From NCBI GenBank assembly GCA_002840735.1, contig PHBY01000002.1:241528-305527 (forward strand): DNA of 64,000 bases, read 5' to 3'. A program made the translations under genes and the position numbers. The notes below the pieces were generated by a model, which saw only the letters and a list, made by a program, of their open reading frames with translations, searched no databases and was not told the origin of the DNA. Every line of letters starts with the position of its first letter. The first letter of the stretch is position 1. The DNA is from Chloroflexi bacterium HGW-Chloroflexi-2. GTDB taxonomy: Bacteria; Chloroflexota; Anaerolineae; Anaerolineales; Anaerolineaceae. Below, one piece after another: positions 56,207 through 63,911 of the stretch.

Positions 56207-57304
56207 TCAAAATTCTCTGACATCTATTTGTGTTCCACCTGGCATTGGGATTGTGATATCTCCGGGGTCACTGGTTACTGTAGGAAGTGTCCACCTGAAA
56301 ATCCATTGGGCATCTTCTGGCTTTACATTCACACAACCATGTGATCTGGGAGTTCCGTAGTCGTTATGCCAGAAAGTGGAATGAATAGCAACACCAGTTC
56401 CGGAAAATAATATTGTCCAACCCACTCCTGGGATATCCCAACCACCTCCGGTTGTTCCACCTGTCATATGCGTAGATATTTGTTTTCTCCACGTCCTATG
56501 AACACCACGAGGAGTGCCCCAGCTTTCAACGATTTGTCCATCAGAATTCCACTTCGCCCCGGACGAGATCTGGCAATAATAAACTTCAACACCATTTTCA
56601 AGACATGTTAAGTATTGTCTGGAAGTGGTAACATCTACGTACACTATTTTATTTTCAATTTCTGGAGATATCGGTTCTAAATCTTTTTCAGTTAATGGTC
56701 TGAATGCTTTTGCATTCGCCCAAAAAATATCGCCATAACCATATCTTTCGTTCACTTGATAATACTTTTCTCCATCAGCATCGATTTTCAAATCATCAAT
56801 CCATATGATCTGAGAATAATACAATCGCGGATTGATCGCTTCTTTTAACCATGGTGACCTGGCAGGAGGGTTATTCAAAATCAAATCAACATAAGGTATT
56901 GTAACTTCAGTCCAAAATCCTTTTCCTAAGCTCGTCTCAGGTAAGTTTTCAAGAATCGAATTTTCAATATTTTTGACGGGTTGTAATGATGGCGCATAAA
57001 TGTAGCCATCCGGCGTTTCAACCCACCTGGCGTTCATCATACCACCAGGTATTTCACCTACTACTTCTCTAAGCCAGACAACAACAGCATCTTCATAAAG
57101 AACTCCCAATGATTCAGCGTTGATTGAAGGTTTGGATCTAATATTTACTAAACCACTACATACCCTTCCCAGCTTATTAGATTCAGAAAAGTTAGTTGCT
57201 TGAGCATTTGCATCCAACCAGGGGTACAAAGTCATCGCTCCCCCAAAAGCCACTACACCTTTTAAGAGATCTCTTCTAGAAATTTTTTTCGAAAACCAAT
57301 ACAT
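56207..57304 (-). CDS. Tat-exported L,D-transpeptidase (YkuD)
   Basis: A 365-residue cell-wall enzyme. Twin-arginine signal peptide with SRRDLLKG (residues 9-16) and a hydrophobic stretch ending at ANAQ. Residues about 40-115 look like an SH3-type domain (VNIRSKPSINAES). The C-terminal YkuD domain holds HSTFWHNDYGTPRSHGCVNV with catalytic His, Ser, His and Cys. It makes 3-3 peptidoglycan cross-links or attaches proteins. First gene of the operon with a promoter whose -10 box ends 6 nt before the ATG. Confidence 0.9.
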   Translation of the reverse strand: MYWFSKKISRRDLLKGVVAFGGAMTLYPWLDANAQATNFSESNKLGRVCSGLVNIRSKPSINAESLGVLYEDAVVVWLREVVGEIPGGMMNARWVETPDGYIYAPSLQPVKNIENSILENLPETSLGKGFWTEVTIPYVDLILNNPPARSPWLKEAINPRLYYSQIIWIDDLKIDADGEKYYQVNERYGYGDIFWANAKAFRPLTEKDLEPISPEIENKIVYVDVTTSRQYLTCLENGVEVYYCQISSGAKWNSDGQIVESWGTPRGVHRTWRKQISTHMTGGTTGGGWDIPGVGWTILFSGTGVAIHSTFWHNDYGTPRSHGCVNVKPEDAQWIFRWTLPTVTSDPGDITIPMPGGTQIDVREF

Positions 57305-57310
57305 AATGAA

Positions 57311-57339
57311 AAGATAATCGCTAAAAGTTTACTTGTCAA
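57311..57339 (-). promoter_or_regulatory. consensus promoter of the envelope operon, leaderless
   Basis: Minus strand: TTGACA (57334-57339), 17-nt spacer, TATCTT (57311-57316), then 6 nt to the ATG at 57304. No ribosome site. The upstream ammonia-lyase stop codon (57336-57338) lies inside the -35 box. Confidence 0.75.
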
Positions 57340-58886
57340 CTCTTTATAAAATCTAACGCTTTTATGATCTTATCAGTTTTAACCAATTGTTTTACCTTTT
57401 CGATCTCTGGCCACCAAAGTGCATCACCAGGTTGATACGGTACTACTTCTCTAATCATTTTGAAAATGATGTTTGTTCCCACACCTAGCTTTCCATCCGG
57501 ATACTTACGTAACCTCAAGTCAATCGCTCTTGCGGCTGTATATAATTCAATGGATAAAACATGCTGTACATTTTTCAATATCTGTAAAGTATGTTTACAG
57601 GCATTCATTGCATTTGCATTGTGATCTTCCTGTTCAGCGGATGTGGGAATTGAAAATACGCTATCAGGATGAGCTAATGTTTGATTCTCCAACACCAGGC
57701 TTGCTGCAGTATATTGTGGCATCATTAATCCCGAATTTAATCCTGCAGCTTCCGGATGATCAACCAACATGGGTGGAAGTCCTGCATTTAGATTCTCGTC
57801 CGTCATGCGGTTTACACGTCTTTCTGATATAGATGCAATTTCTGATAAAACGATTCCTAGAAAATCCATGACAACCCCAACGGGTTCACCATGAAAATTT
57901 CCTCCCGACAAAGCAATCCCAGGCGTGAACAACAATGGGTTATCTGTAGCAGCATTTATTTCTCTACTGATAATTTGCCAGGTAAATTGAAGTGTGTCTC
58001 TGGCCACACCCTGAACCTGTGGAGCACAGCGCAGAGAATAAGCATCCTGAACGCGATCAGTGGAATTAATTAAGTTCGAATTTTGGATGTATTTACGTAC
58101 ATTATCAGCAACTTCCATTTGACCCAGTTGACCACGGGCTGCATGAATGCGGTGATCATAAGCAGAGCTGCAACCCAACATTGCTTCCAGACTCATCGCT
58201 AAAGACATTTCTGCTATATCGATTAATGACTTTGAGTCGAATAAACTTAGCGCGGCAATGGCGGCTGAAAACGTCGCTCCGTTATTGATTGCCAGACCTT
58301 CTTTTGACCCAAGTATGAGCCTTGGGATGCCGGACCTTTTCATGGCTTCTTTACCACTCAACTTTTGACCCTGGTAATACGCAAAACCAGAATCTTCTTC
58401 CAGGTCATTTGCATCGGTCGTAAAAACCAACGCTAAATGGGACAAGGGAGCTAAATCACCTGAAGAACCTAATGAGCCCTGTGAAGGTACCTCTGGAATC
58501 ACATTTGAATTTAACATGTTAACGAGTGTTTCTACCACCTCGATTCGAACCCCAGAAAATCCTTTTGTCAAAGTATTAGCCCGAACTAACATGGCTGCTC
58601 GTACAATCTCGGAAGAAAAAGGATCACCAGTACCGACCGCATGACTCAATATCAGGTTTCTGCTTAGTTTTGAAGAATCCTCGTTTGCTATTTGTTTATT
58701 CGCAAAAATTCCAAAACCCGTATTAATACCATACACAGCTTTATTAGACTCAATTATTGAATTTTTTAAATCATACGAATTCTTTATATTTTCATTGCCG
58801 GAATCTGAAATTTTTACTTTTTCAAAATTGCGTGCGACTCTGACTATTTCTTCAATCTGCAGATGATGACCATCAATTGAAATCAT
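57336..58886 (-). CDS. hutH: histidine/aromatic ammonia-lyase with SSG MIO motif
   Basis: A 516-residue MIO-dependent ammonia-lyase family protein; as histidine ammonia-lyase it would convert histidine to urocanate. VYGINTGFG includes catalytic Tyr52. The MIO-forming tripeptide within GSLGSSGDLAPLSH is Ser-Ser-Gly (141-143) where most members have Ala-Ser-Gly. Other conserved stretches are LINNGATFSAA-like (LAINNGATFSAA), NFHGEPVG and SIPTSAEQEDHNAN. No hutU, hutI or hutG is nearby. Could equally be an aromatic lyase or aminomutase. A good ribosome site (AAGGAG) is present. Confidence 0.85.
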   Translation of the reverse strand: MISIDGHHLQIEEIVRVARNFEKVKISDSGNENIKNSYDLKNSIIESNKAVYGINTGFGIFANKQIANEDSSKLSRNLILSHAVGTGDPFSSEIVRAAMLVRANTLTKGFSGVRIEVVETLVNMLNSNVIPEVPSQGSLGSSGDLAPLSHLALVFTTDANDLEEDSGFAYYQGQKLSGKEAMKRSGIPRLILGSKEGLAINNGATFSAAIAALSLFDSKSLIDIAEMSLAMSLEAMLGCSSAYDHRIHAARGQLGQMEVADNVRKYIQNSNLINSTDRVQDAYSLRCAPQVQGVARDTLQFTWQIISREINAATDNPLLFTPGIALSGGNFHGEPVGVVMDFLGIVLSEIASISERRVNRMTDENLNAGLPPMLVDHPEAAGLNSGLMMPQYTAASLVLENQTLAHPDSVFSIPTSAEQEDHNANAMNACKHTLQILKNVQHVLSIELYTAARAIDLRLRKYPDGKLGVGTNIIFKMIREVVPYQPGDALWWPEIEKVKQLVKTDKIIKALDFIKS

Positions 58887-58897
58887 TAATACTCCTT

Positions 58898-59602
58898 CTA
58901 AAAAAGAATTAAACCAACCAACACAACAATTGCCGGCACAGTTAAATTATCCCAATCTCTCAAAGGAAGTGATTCGACAATTGTTGCCAGAATATTAAGT
59001 AACAATATTTTTGGAAAACCGTCCCAAAAATTAATATTTAAGAACCCAAATTCAATAAAAATGAATATCAGAATGGATGAAAAAATCAAACCTCCAAAAA
59101 ACATTGAAATGGTGCCGGCAAATGATTTACCTGGTGACCATTTCAAGGCAAAAGAAGGCACTCTCCTACCAATAATATCGGAGAAACCATCACCACCACA
59201 TAGGATCATCAGGGCAATGATGCCAATCGGAGACACTCTCCAGAAAAGAATTGTCAATAGCACAAATACGACACCATAGAAAAATGGACCTTTGAGAATT
59301 TCTTTGGGATCACCCGTCCGGGACATAGCATCAACCGATGCCTGATCATTGATCACACGAATCCCAATCAGGAAAAATTGTATAGTAATTAATAAAGGAA
59401 TAATCGCTGCTAAATATCGGGAAAGTGGGTCTTCCGGAAATAATAGCCAACTAAGAACAAAGATTGGACCCGTGCCAATGTGAATAATTTTTCTACTCAG
59501 TTTTTTAGATATCAGTCCTTTGCTGGCAAAAAAATCAATAAACCGTAACCAGATGATTGATATTGTGAATGTAGTAACAAATGCTAACCACAATGGCATC
59601 AT
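58898..59602 (-). CDS. diacylglycerol/polyprenol (phytol-kinase-like) membrane kinase
   Basis: A 234-residue membrane protein with about seven helices of the VTE5/SEC59/CTP-dependent isoprenol kinase family. It shows SRKIIHIGTGPIF and CGGDGFSDIIGRR followed by a KSFAGTISMF segment. Likely phosphorylates a polyprenol, dolichol or phytol-type alcohol; related to phosphatidate cytidylyltransferases, which is the alternative. Seven nucleotides after smpB, 11 nt before the ammonia-lyase gene. Confidence 0.8.
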   Translation of the reverse strand: MMPLWLAFVTTFTISIIWLRFIDFFASKGLISKKLSRKIIHIGTGPIFVLSWLLFPEDPLSRYLAAIIPLLITIQFFLIGIRVINDQASVDAMSRTGDPKEILKGPFFYGVVFVLLTILFWRVSPIGIIALMILCGGDGFSDIIGRRVPSFALKWSPGKSFAGTISMFFGGLIFSSILIFIFIEFGFLNINFWDGFPKILLLNILATIVESLPLRDWDNLTVPAIVVLVGLILF

Positions 59603-59609
59603 TTATCTC

Positions 59610-60065
59610 TTAATCTGTAATCTTTCTACTTCGAGAAATTTCTCTTTCCTGATCACGCTTGGCGATACTATCACGCTTGTCATACATCTTTTTCCCTTTC
59701 GCCAACGCAATTTCAATTTTTGCTTTCCCATTGCTTAAATACAAAATCGTTGGAACGACTGTTAATCCTTTTTGACGAACTGCATTCCAAATTTGATTAA
59801 TTTCTTTTTTGTGTAACAGTAACTTCCTTTTGCGTTTTGGATCATGATTGAAAATACTGGCAGCATCATATTTGGCAACATGCGAATTGATTAACCAAGC
59901 TTCCAGGTTATCAATCTGAATAAATGCTTCTCCAATACTTACCTGTCCGGCACGGATAGATTTAATTTCACTTCCCTGAAGTTCAATGCCAGCTTCAAAT
60001 TTATCCAAAAGAAAATACTCAAAACTTGCTTTTCGGTTTTTTGCGATGATCTTTATACCACTCAT
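59610..60065 (-). CDS. smpB: SsrA-binding protein SmpB
   Basis: A 151-residue partner of tmRNA in ribosome rescue. Family motifs: KNRKASFEYFLLDKFEAGIE, LQGSEIKSIRAGQVSIGEAF, HDPKRKRKLLLHKKEI and the C-terminal KKMYDKRDSIAKRDQERE tail. Leads a minus-strand run of three genes. The ATG lies 6 nt after a TAAAAT box with no ribosome site, a leaderless arrangement. Confidence 0.96.
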   Translation of the reverse strand: MSGIKIIAKNRKASFEYFLLDKFEAGIELQGSEIKSIRAGQVSIGEAFIQIDNLEAWLINSHVAKYDAASIFNHDPKRKRKLLLHKKEINQIWNAVRQKGLTVVPTILYLSNGKAKIEIALAKGKKMYDKRDSIAKRDQEREISRSRKITD

Positions 60066-60071
60066 AGCGTG

Positions 60072-60077
60072 ATTTTA
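60072..60077 (-). promoter_or_regulatory. putative -10 box of smpB
   Basis: TAAAAT on the minus strand, 6 nt upstream of the smpB ATG. No convincing -35 hexamer is seen at 16-18 nt. The position relative to the start matches other leaderless candidates in the window. Confidence 0.5.
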
Positions 60078-60134
60078 ACATAACATTTAGAATTAACATC
60101 AGATCATATCATAATGATTATGGAAAGGATCAAA

Positions 60135-60788
60135 ATGGAATATAAAACTTTTGATATTTTTATAAATCCTTATTATTTCCGAATATTAAAACCTTTGAAA
60201 AATCATTCTACCCAAATTTACTGCCTGATTCACGGATGGTCTGGTAATGAGAAATCAATGTCAATCTTTTCCTCCTCAATTGTAGATAATTCGGTCATTA
60301 TTTTTCCTCGAGGTCCATTGCAATTGGGCGAAAATGAGTATGCGTGGGTTGATATTCGAAATAATGCAAAACCAATGTTTGATGATTATGCAAAAATATC
60401 TTCAGGATTATTCAATTCAATTCAAGAATTGGTCCAAAGTATAAATTTACATCCGACGAATGAAAAAATTAATTTGATAGGATTCAGTCAGGGAGCAGCG
60501 ATCAGTGCAGTATTGAGTATTCTACATCCAGATAAATTTCATAAAGTTGCGTTGCTATCAGGATTCCTACCTTCCAATCCTCCAACTTTGAAACCAGAAG
60601 GATTATCTTCCAATAACTATTACATCGCCCATGGAACTCGGGACACATTAGTGGAATTTGAAAAAGCTATAAAACTTAAAAATTATCTCGAGGAATATCA
60701 TGCAACTACCAAATTTTGTAAGGAAGATTTAGGCCACAAGATTGGATCTACCTGTTTAAAAAATCTTAAATTATATTTCCAGACTTAA
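60135..60788 (+). CDS. alpha/beta hydrolase (phospholipase/carboxylesterase family)
   Basis: A 217-residue hydrolase. HGWSGNEKSM and PRGP precede the nucleophile elbow IGFSQGAAIS, then HGTRDTL (Asp) and GHKIG (His) complete the triad, as in the phospholipase/carboxylesterase (YpfH-like) group. Two further ATGs at 60114 and 60120 are in frame; AAAGG before 60135 makes that the better start. Convergent with the SH3-domain gene, 5 nt apart. Confidence 0.82.
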   Translation: MEYKTFDIFINPYYFRILKPLKNHSTQIYCLIHGWSGNEKSMSIFSSSIVDNSVIIFPRGPLQLGENEYAWVDIRNNAKPMFDDYAKISSGLFNSIQELVQSINLHPTNEKINLIGFSQGAAISAVLSILHPDKFHKVALLSGFLPSNPPTLKPEGLSSNNYYIAHGTRDTLVEFEKAIKLKNYLEEYHATTKFCKEDLGHKIGSTCLKNLKLYFQT

Positions 60789-60793
60789 TTTCT

Positions 60794-61411
60794 TTATCGA
60801 ACTCTGATAAATGAAAATAGGGTAAGCAATATACCGGTTACACCCAAAACAACGATGACCATTCCCATTGGAATTCCGCCAGGTAATTGGTTGGGGGTGT
60901 TCTCAACATAGGTTGGAATAGTCAATGGAGCTGGTTCAGTAAAAGTAGGTAACCTTGTTGGTTGCTGGGTAACCACAAATTGAGCCGCTAAGGTAGGGTC
61001 AATCGTAGCAGTAAATTGAGGGGTTACAGTAGGGGGAGGTTCTACAATTGATAATTGTCCTGGAGAAAGACTTACCAGAACTGAGAATACCCAACCCTTT
61101 CCTCCAGCAACACCGGGATACTCAATCTGAATCCATTCTCCTCCAGGAGATCGCCCTAACGCTGGTGCTGTTTGCCCAACCAGTAATACGCCAACAGAAG
61201 GGTACAAAGTGCTGGGACCTGATCGAACGTTGATAAAGTCTTCATTTTGGCTCGGTCGAACGGTGATTATGACACCAGAAGGAGTACCTGTAACTGTTGG
61301 CACAGAAACCGTAGGCAATTGCGGTAATGGATAAGCTCTTACTGCCAGGACATTATAAAATAATGAAATCAGGAGTACAACGCCAGCCAATAATGATAAT
61401 TTCTTGATCAC
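60794..61411 (-). CDS. exported SH3-domain protein with C-terminal membrane anchor
   Basis: 205 residues: signal peptide (about 1-26), an SH3b-type domain (about 45-115, DFINVRSGPSTLYPSVG, GGEWIQIEYPG, GWVFSVLV), a Pro/Thr-rich linker and a C-terminal membrane helix (about 180-200). Probably binds cell wall or another envelope target. GTG start with GGAG about 6-8 nt upstream. Confidence 0.78.
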   Translation of the reverse strand: MIKKLSLLAGVVLLISLFYNVLAVRAYPLPQLPTVSVPTVTGTPSGVIITVRPSQNEDFINVRSGPSTLYPSVGVLLVGQTAPALGRSPGGEWIQIEYPGVAGGKGWVFSVLVSLSPGQLSIVEPPPTVTPQFTATIDPTLAAQFVVTQQPTRLPTFTEPAPLTIPTYVENTPNQLPGGIPMGMVIVVLGVTGILLTLFSFIRVR

Positions 61412-61449
61412 ACTTTCTCCAATAATTTCTTTTTTAAGAGTAGCTTGAT

Positions 61450-61455
61450 TATAAT
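61450..61455 (+). promoter_or_regulatory. putative -10 box of the zinc-ribbon gene
   Basis: TATAAT, 6 nt before the ATG at 61462, with no ribosome site. No clear -35. Shares the leaderless spacing seen at 24449, 49542 and 57311. Confidence 0.5.
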
Positions 61456-61461
61456 ATAATT

Positions 61462-62052
61462 ATGGAACATAAAACTTTTCACGGAAACATAACACCAGCT
61501 GATATTTCAAAAGCATTATTTGCACATTTTCATCGAGGAAATTATCGGGTCCAACAAATAGGTAGCGGGGAAAATATTATCATTCAAATTGCTTCTATTT
61601 TTAATGCCACAACCGGCGGGCAAACATCGATCGGAGTATCTGTTCAGAAGTTTGAGGATGGCGTAATGGTTCAGATAGGCAAACAATCCTGGATGGGTAT
61701 TGCAGCCAGTTTGGGGAAAACTGCCCTTAGTGCAATCCGTAACCCTCTCTCGTTATTGGGAAGAATTGATGATGTTGCCCAGGATATTGAGAGTTTATCG
61801 ATACGAGATGAAATCTGGTCCGTAATCAATCAAACAGCATATAACCGTGGGGCAAGTTTTGAGCTTTCAGATCGATTAAAAAGATATGTTTGTAATTATT
61901 GTGACACACCCAACCCGGTTGGAGAATCAAGTTGTATCGCATGTGGTGCACCGTTAGGTAGTATTCAACCAAGAACTTGCAAATTCTGTGGATACATTGT
62001 CACCAGCACAGAAAGCGTGTGTCCGAATTGTAAAAAACCCAATTTTGGTTAA
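61462..62052 (+). CDS. protein with C-terminal double zinc ribbon
   Basis: 196 residues. The N-terminal about 130 residues form an unassigned alpha/beta domain (NITPADISKALFAHFHRGNY, then QIGKQSWMGIAASLGKTALS). The C-terminus has CNYC...CIAC and CKFC...CPNC cysteine pairs, i.e. two zinc ribbons. I do not recognise a named function. It overlaps the zwf stop on the opposite strand by 4 nt. Confidence 0.7.
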   Translation: MEHKTFHGNITPADISKALFAHFHRGNYRVQQIGSGENIIIQIASIFNATTGGQTSIGVSVQKFEDGVMVQIGKQSWMGIAASLGKTALSAIRNPLSLLGRIDDVAQDIESLSIRDEIWSVINQTAYNRGASFELSDRLKRYVCNYCDTPNPVGESSCIACGAPLGSIQPRTCKFCGYIVTSTESVCPNCKKPNFG

Positions 62053-63551
62053 ACTTCTGGATTTCTCCAATGGCGGTTATCGCCTTTGATGAAAAAGTCC
62101 ACTCCAGGAGGACCCCAGGTACCAGCTTCGTATACCGGCAAGTACTTTCTTGGATCTTCTTTCCATCCATCCAGAATTCTATTGATAAAACCCCACTGAT
62201 TTGTCACTTCATCCGATCTGGTGAATAAAGTAGCGTCACCATACAATGCGTCTTGAATCAAGCGAACATATGCCTCTGGAATTCTAATATCAAAAGATTC
62301 TTCGTAATCAAAATTCATTTCAACCGGGGAAATTTGATTGATATGTCCTGGCCTCTTTGCTCCGAAGCTAAGCGTAACCCCTTCATCAGGTTGAAGCTTC
62401 ATAACCAGCACATTCGGAGCATCGCCAGCCATATTATGCCAATTAAATAATGAAAGTGGAATTTGTTTGAATTGTATGGCAATTTCCGTCATTCTTTTTG
62501 GCAAACGTTTTCCTGAACGCAAATAGAATGGGACTCCAGACCAGCGCCAATTATCGATAAACAATCTGGCGGCCAAAAATGTTTCTGTGATTGATTCTCT
62601 TGCAACACCGTCTTCATCCTTGTAACCGATCACTTTTTTGCCATCGATATATCCAGATGTATATTGAGCCCGAAAAGTATTGTCCAGTACACCTTTTGCA
62701 TCATAGGGTTTTAAAGCACGCAGAACTTTAACCTTTTCATCGCGGACACAGTCAGCCGTAAATCCAACGGGGGCTTCCATAGCTGTTAACGCTAATAATT
62801 GGAGTAGATGATTTTGAAACATATCACGAATAACGCCGGAATTTTCGTAATAACCAGCTCTTGTCCCAACGCCTACTGTTTCTGCAACCGTTATTTGGAT
62901 ATGATCAACATATTGTCTATTCCATAAGGGTTCAAATATACCATTGGCAAATCTGAGAACCAGAATGTTCTGAACAGTCTCTTTCCCCAAATAGTGATCA
63001 ATTCGATAAATTTGATTTTCATTAAATACTGTATGAACCAATTTATCCAGATTTTTGGCTGTCGCTAAATCTCTACCATAAGGTTTTTCAATGACAATTC
63101 TTGTCCAACCTTCTGTCAGATGACTTAATTTAGCATTTCCAATTAATTGAATAATGGTTTCATAAGATTCAGGTGGTGTGGCTAAATAAAATAGTACATT
63201 CTGTATTTCTTCATCAATCAAATATTTTCCTAATTGTTTATATCCTTCAAATTCAGAAAATGTTGATTGAATATATTTTACATTTGAAAAAATATTATCA
63301 ATCTTATCTTCTTCGACTTCTTTTCCTGAATAAGAGCGAACAGAATTCATGAAGATTTTTTTCAATTGATCGTCATCCCATTCTCGCCGTGCAAATCCGA
63401 CAATATGTAAATTATTTGGAATGCGATCAGATTGATAAAGTTCATAAATCGCCGGGATTAATTTTCTACTGGTCAGGTCACCAGTCACCCCAAAAATTAC
63501 CACGGCAGTATTTGACAGGTTTTCAGACAGTTTTTGATCGTTATTTATCAT
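62049..63551 (-). CDS. zwf: glucose-6-phosphate 1-dehydrogenase
   Basis: A 500-residue NADP-linked oxidative pentose phosphate enzyme. GVTGDLTSRKLIPA is the nucleotide-binding loop and RIDHYLGKE the substrate-binding active site with its lysine and histidine. Full length. The reading frame opens 33 nt further upstream, but the inner ATG has GAGG about 5 nt upstream and is chosen. No partner pentose-phosphate genes adjoin. Confidence 0.95.
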   Translation of the reverse strand: MINNDQKLSENLSNTAVVIFGVTGDLTSRKLIPAIYELYQSDRIPNNLHIVGFARREWDDDQLKKIFMNSVRSYSGKEVEEDKIDNIFSNVKYIQSTFSEFEGYKQLGKYLIDEEIQNVLFYLATPPESYETIIQLIGNAKLSHLTEGWTRIVIEKPYGRDLATAKNLDKLVHTVFNENQIYRIDHYLGKETVQNILVLRFANGIFEPLWNRQYVDHIQITVAETVGVGTRAGYYENSGVIRDMFQNHLLQLLALTAMEAPVGFTADCVRDEKVKVLRALKPYDAKGVLDNTFRAQYTSGYIDGKKVIGYKDEDGVARESITETFLAARLFIDNWRWSGVPFYLRSGKRLPKRMTEIAIQFKQIPLSLFNWHNMAGDAPNVLVMKLQPDEGVTLSFGAKRPGHINQISPVEMNFDYEESFDIRIPEAYVRLIQDALYGDATLFTRSDEVTNQWGFINRILDGWKEDPRKYLPVYEAGTWGPPGVDFFIKGDNRHWRNPEV

Positions 63552-63583
63552 TGTGCCTCGATACAGGTTCGATTGAGTGTACA

Positions 63584-63611
63584 TTTTTTGATTTTTTGAA
63601 AAATCAAAAAA
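63584..63611. other. A/T-only hairpin in the zwf-prs divergent spacer
   Basis: TTTTTTGATTTTT (63584-63596) and AAAAATCAAAAAA (63599-63611) are perfect 13-bp arms with a 2-nt loop, followed by a T-run on the plus strand. It lies about 35 nt upstream of the zwf start in a divergent promoter region. It may be a regulatory site, or a terminator for read-through toward the plus strand. Confidence 0.4.
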
Positions 63612-63668
63612 TTTTTTCTCTTATATTATTCATTCATAATTCCATTTCTTTATTATAAGGATTTATTT

Positions 63669-63911
63669 ATGTCTAGCCATCCTTTGCACATATTTTCAGG
63701 ATCCCGATTTGTACATTTGGCAAAGGAGATTACCTCAGAATTAGATTTACAGCTTGGAAATGCAACTTCAACTTTCTTACCGGACTCTGAGATTCATGTA
63801 ATTCTGTTAGAACATCCATTAGCTATCATGCACAAACGGAGAGAAGATTTTTCATCCACGAGAGTCACCCACATCGTAAGCGAAGTGGCTGGCAAAAAAC
63901 CTATTACCTGA
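63669..63911 (+). pseudogene. prs (ribose-phosphate pyrophosphokinase) remnant with internal deletion
   Basis: An 80-codon frame. Residues 1-44 (PLHIFSGSRFVHLAKEITSE, FLPDSEIHV) correspond to the Prs N-terminus. Residues 49-80 (HPLAIMHKRREDFSSTRVTH, VAGKKPI) correspond to a region near residues 190-225 of normal Prs. About 150 codons in between, including the ATP and ribose-binding loops, are missing. The similarity stops after KKPI where normal Prs continues with VDDMI. A ribosome site (AAGGA) and start remain, but the product cannot be a working enzyme. A functional prs is expected elsewhere. Confidence 0.8.

Noticed and set aside
57473..57832. 119-codon ORF opposite the ammonia-lyase gene
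   Set aside because: Antisense to conserved motifs of the lyase, so a shadow.
57336..58886. A hut operon (histidine use)
   Set aside because: Only a lyase-type gene is present; no hutU, hutI, hutG or regulator adjoins, and the MIO motif is atypical.
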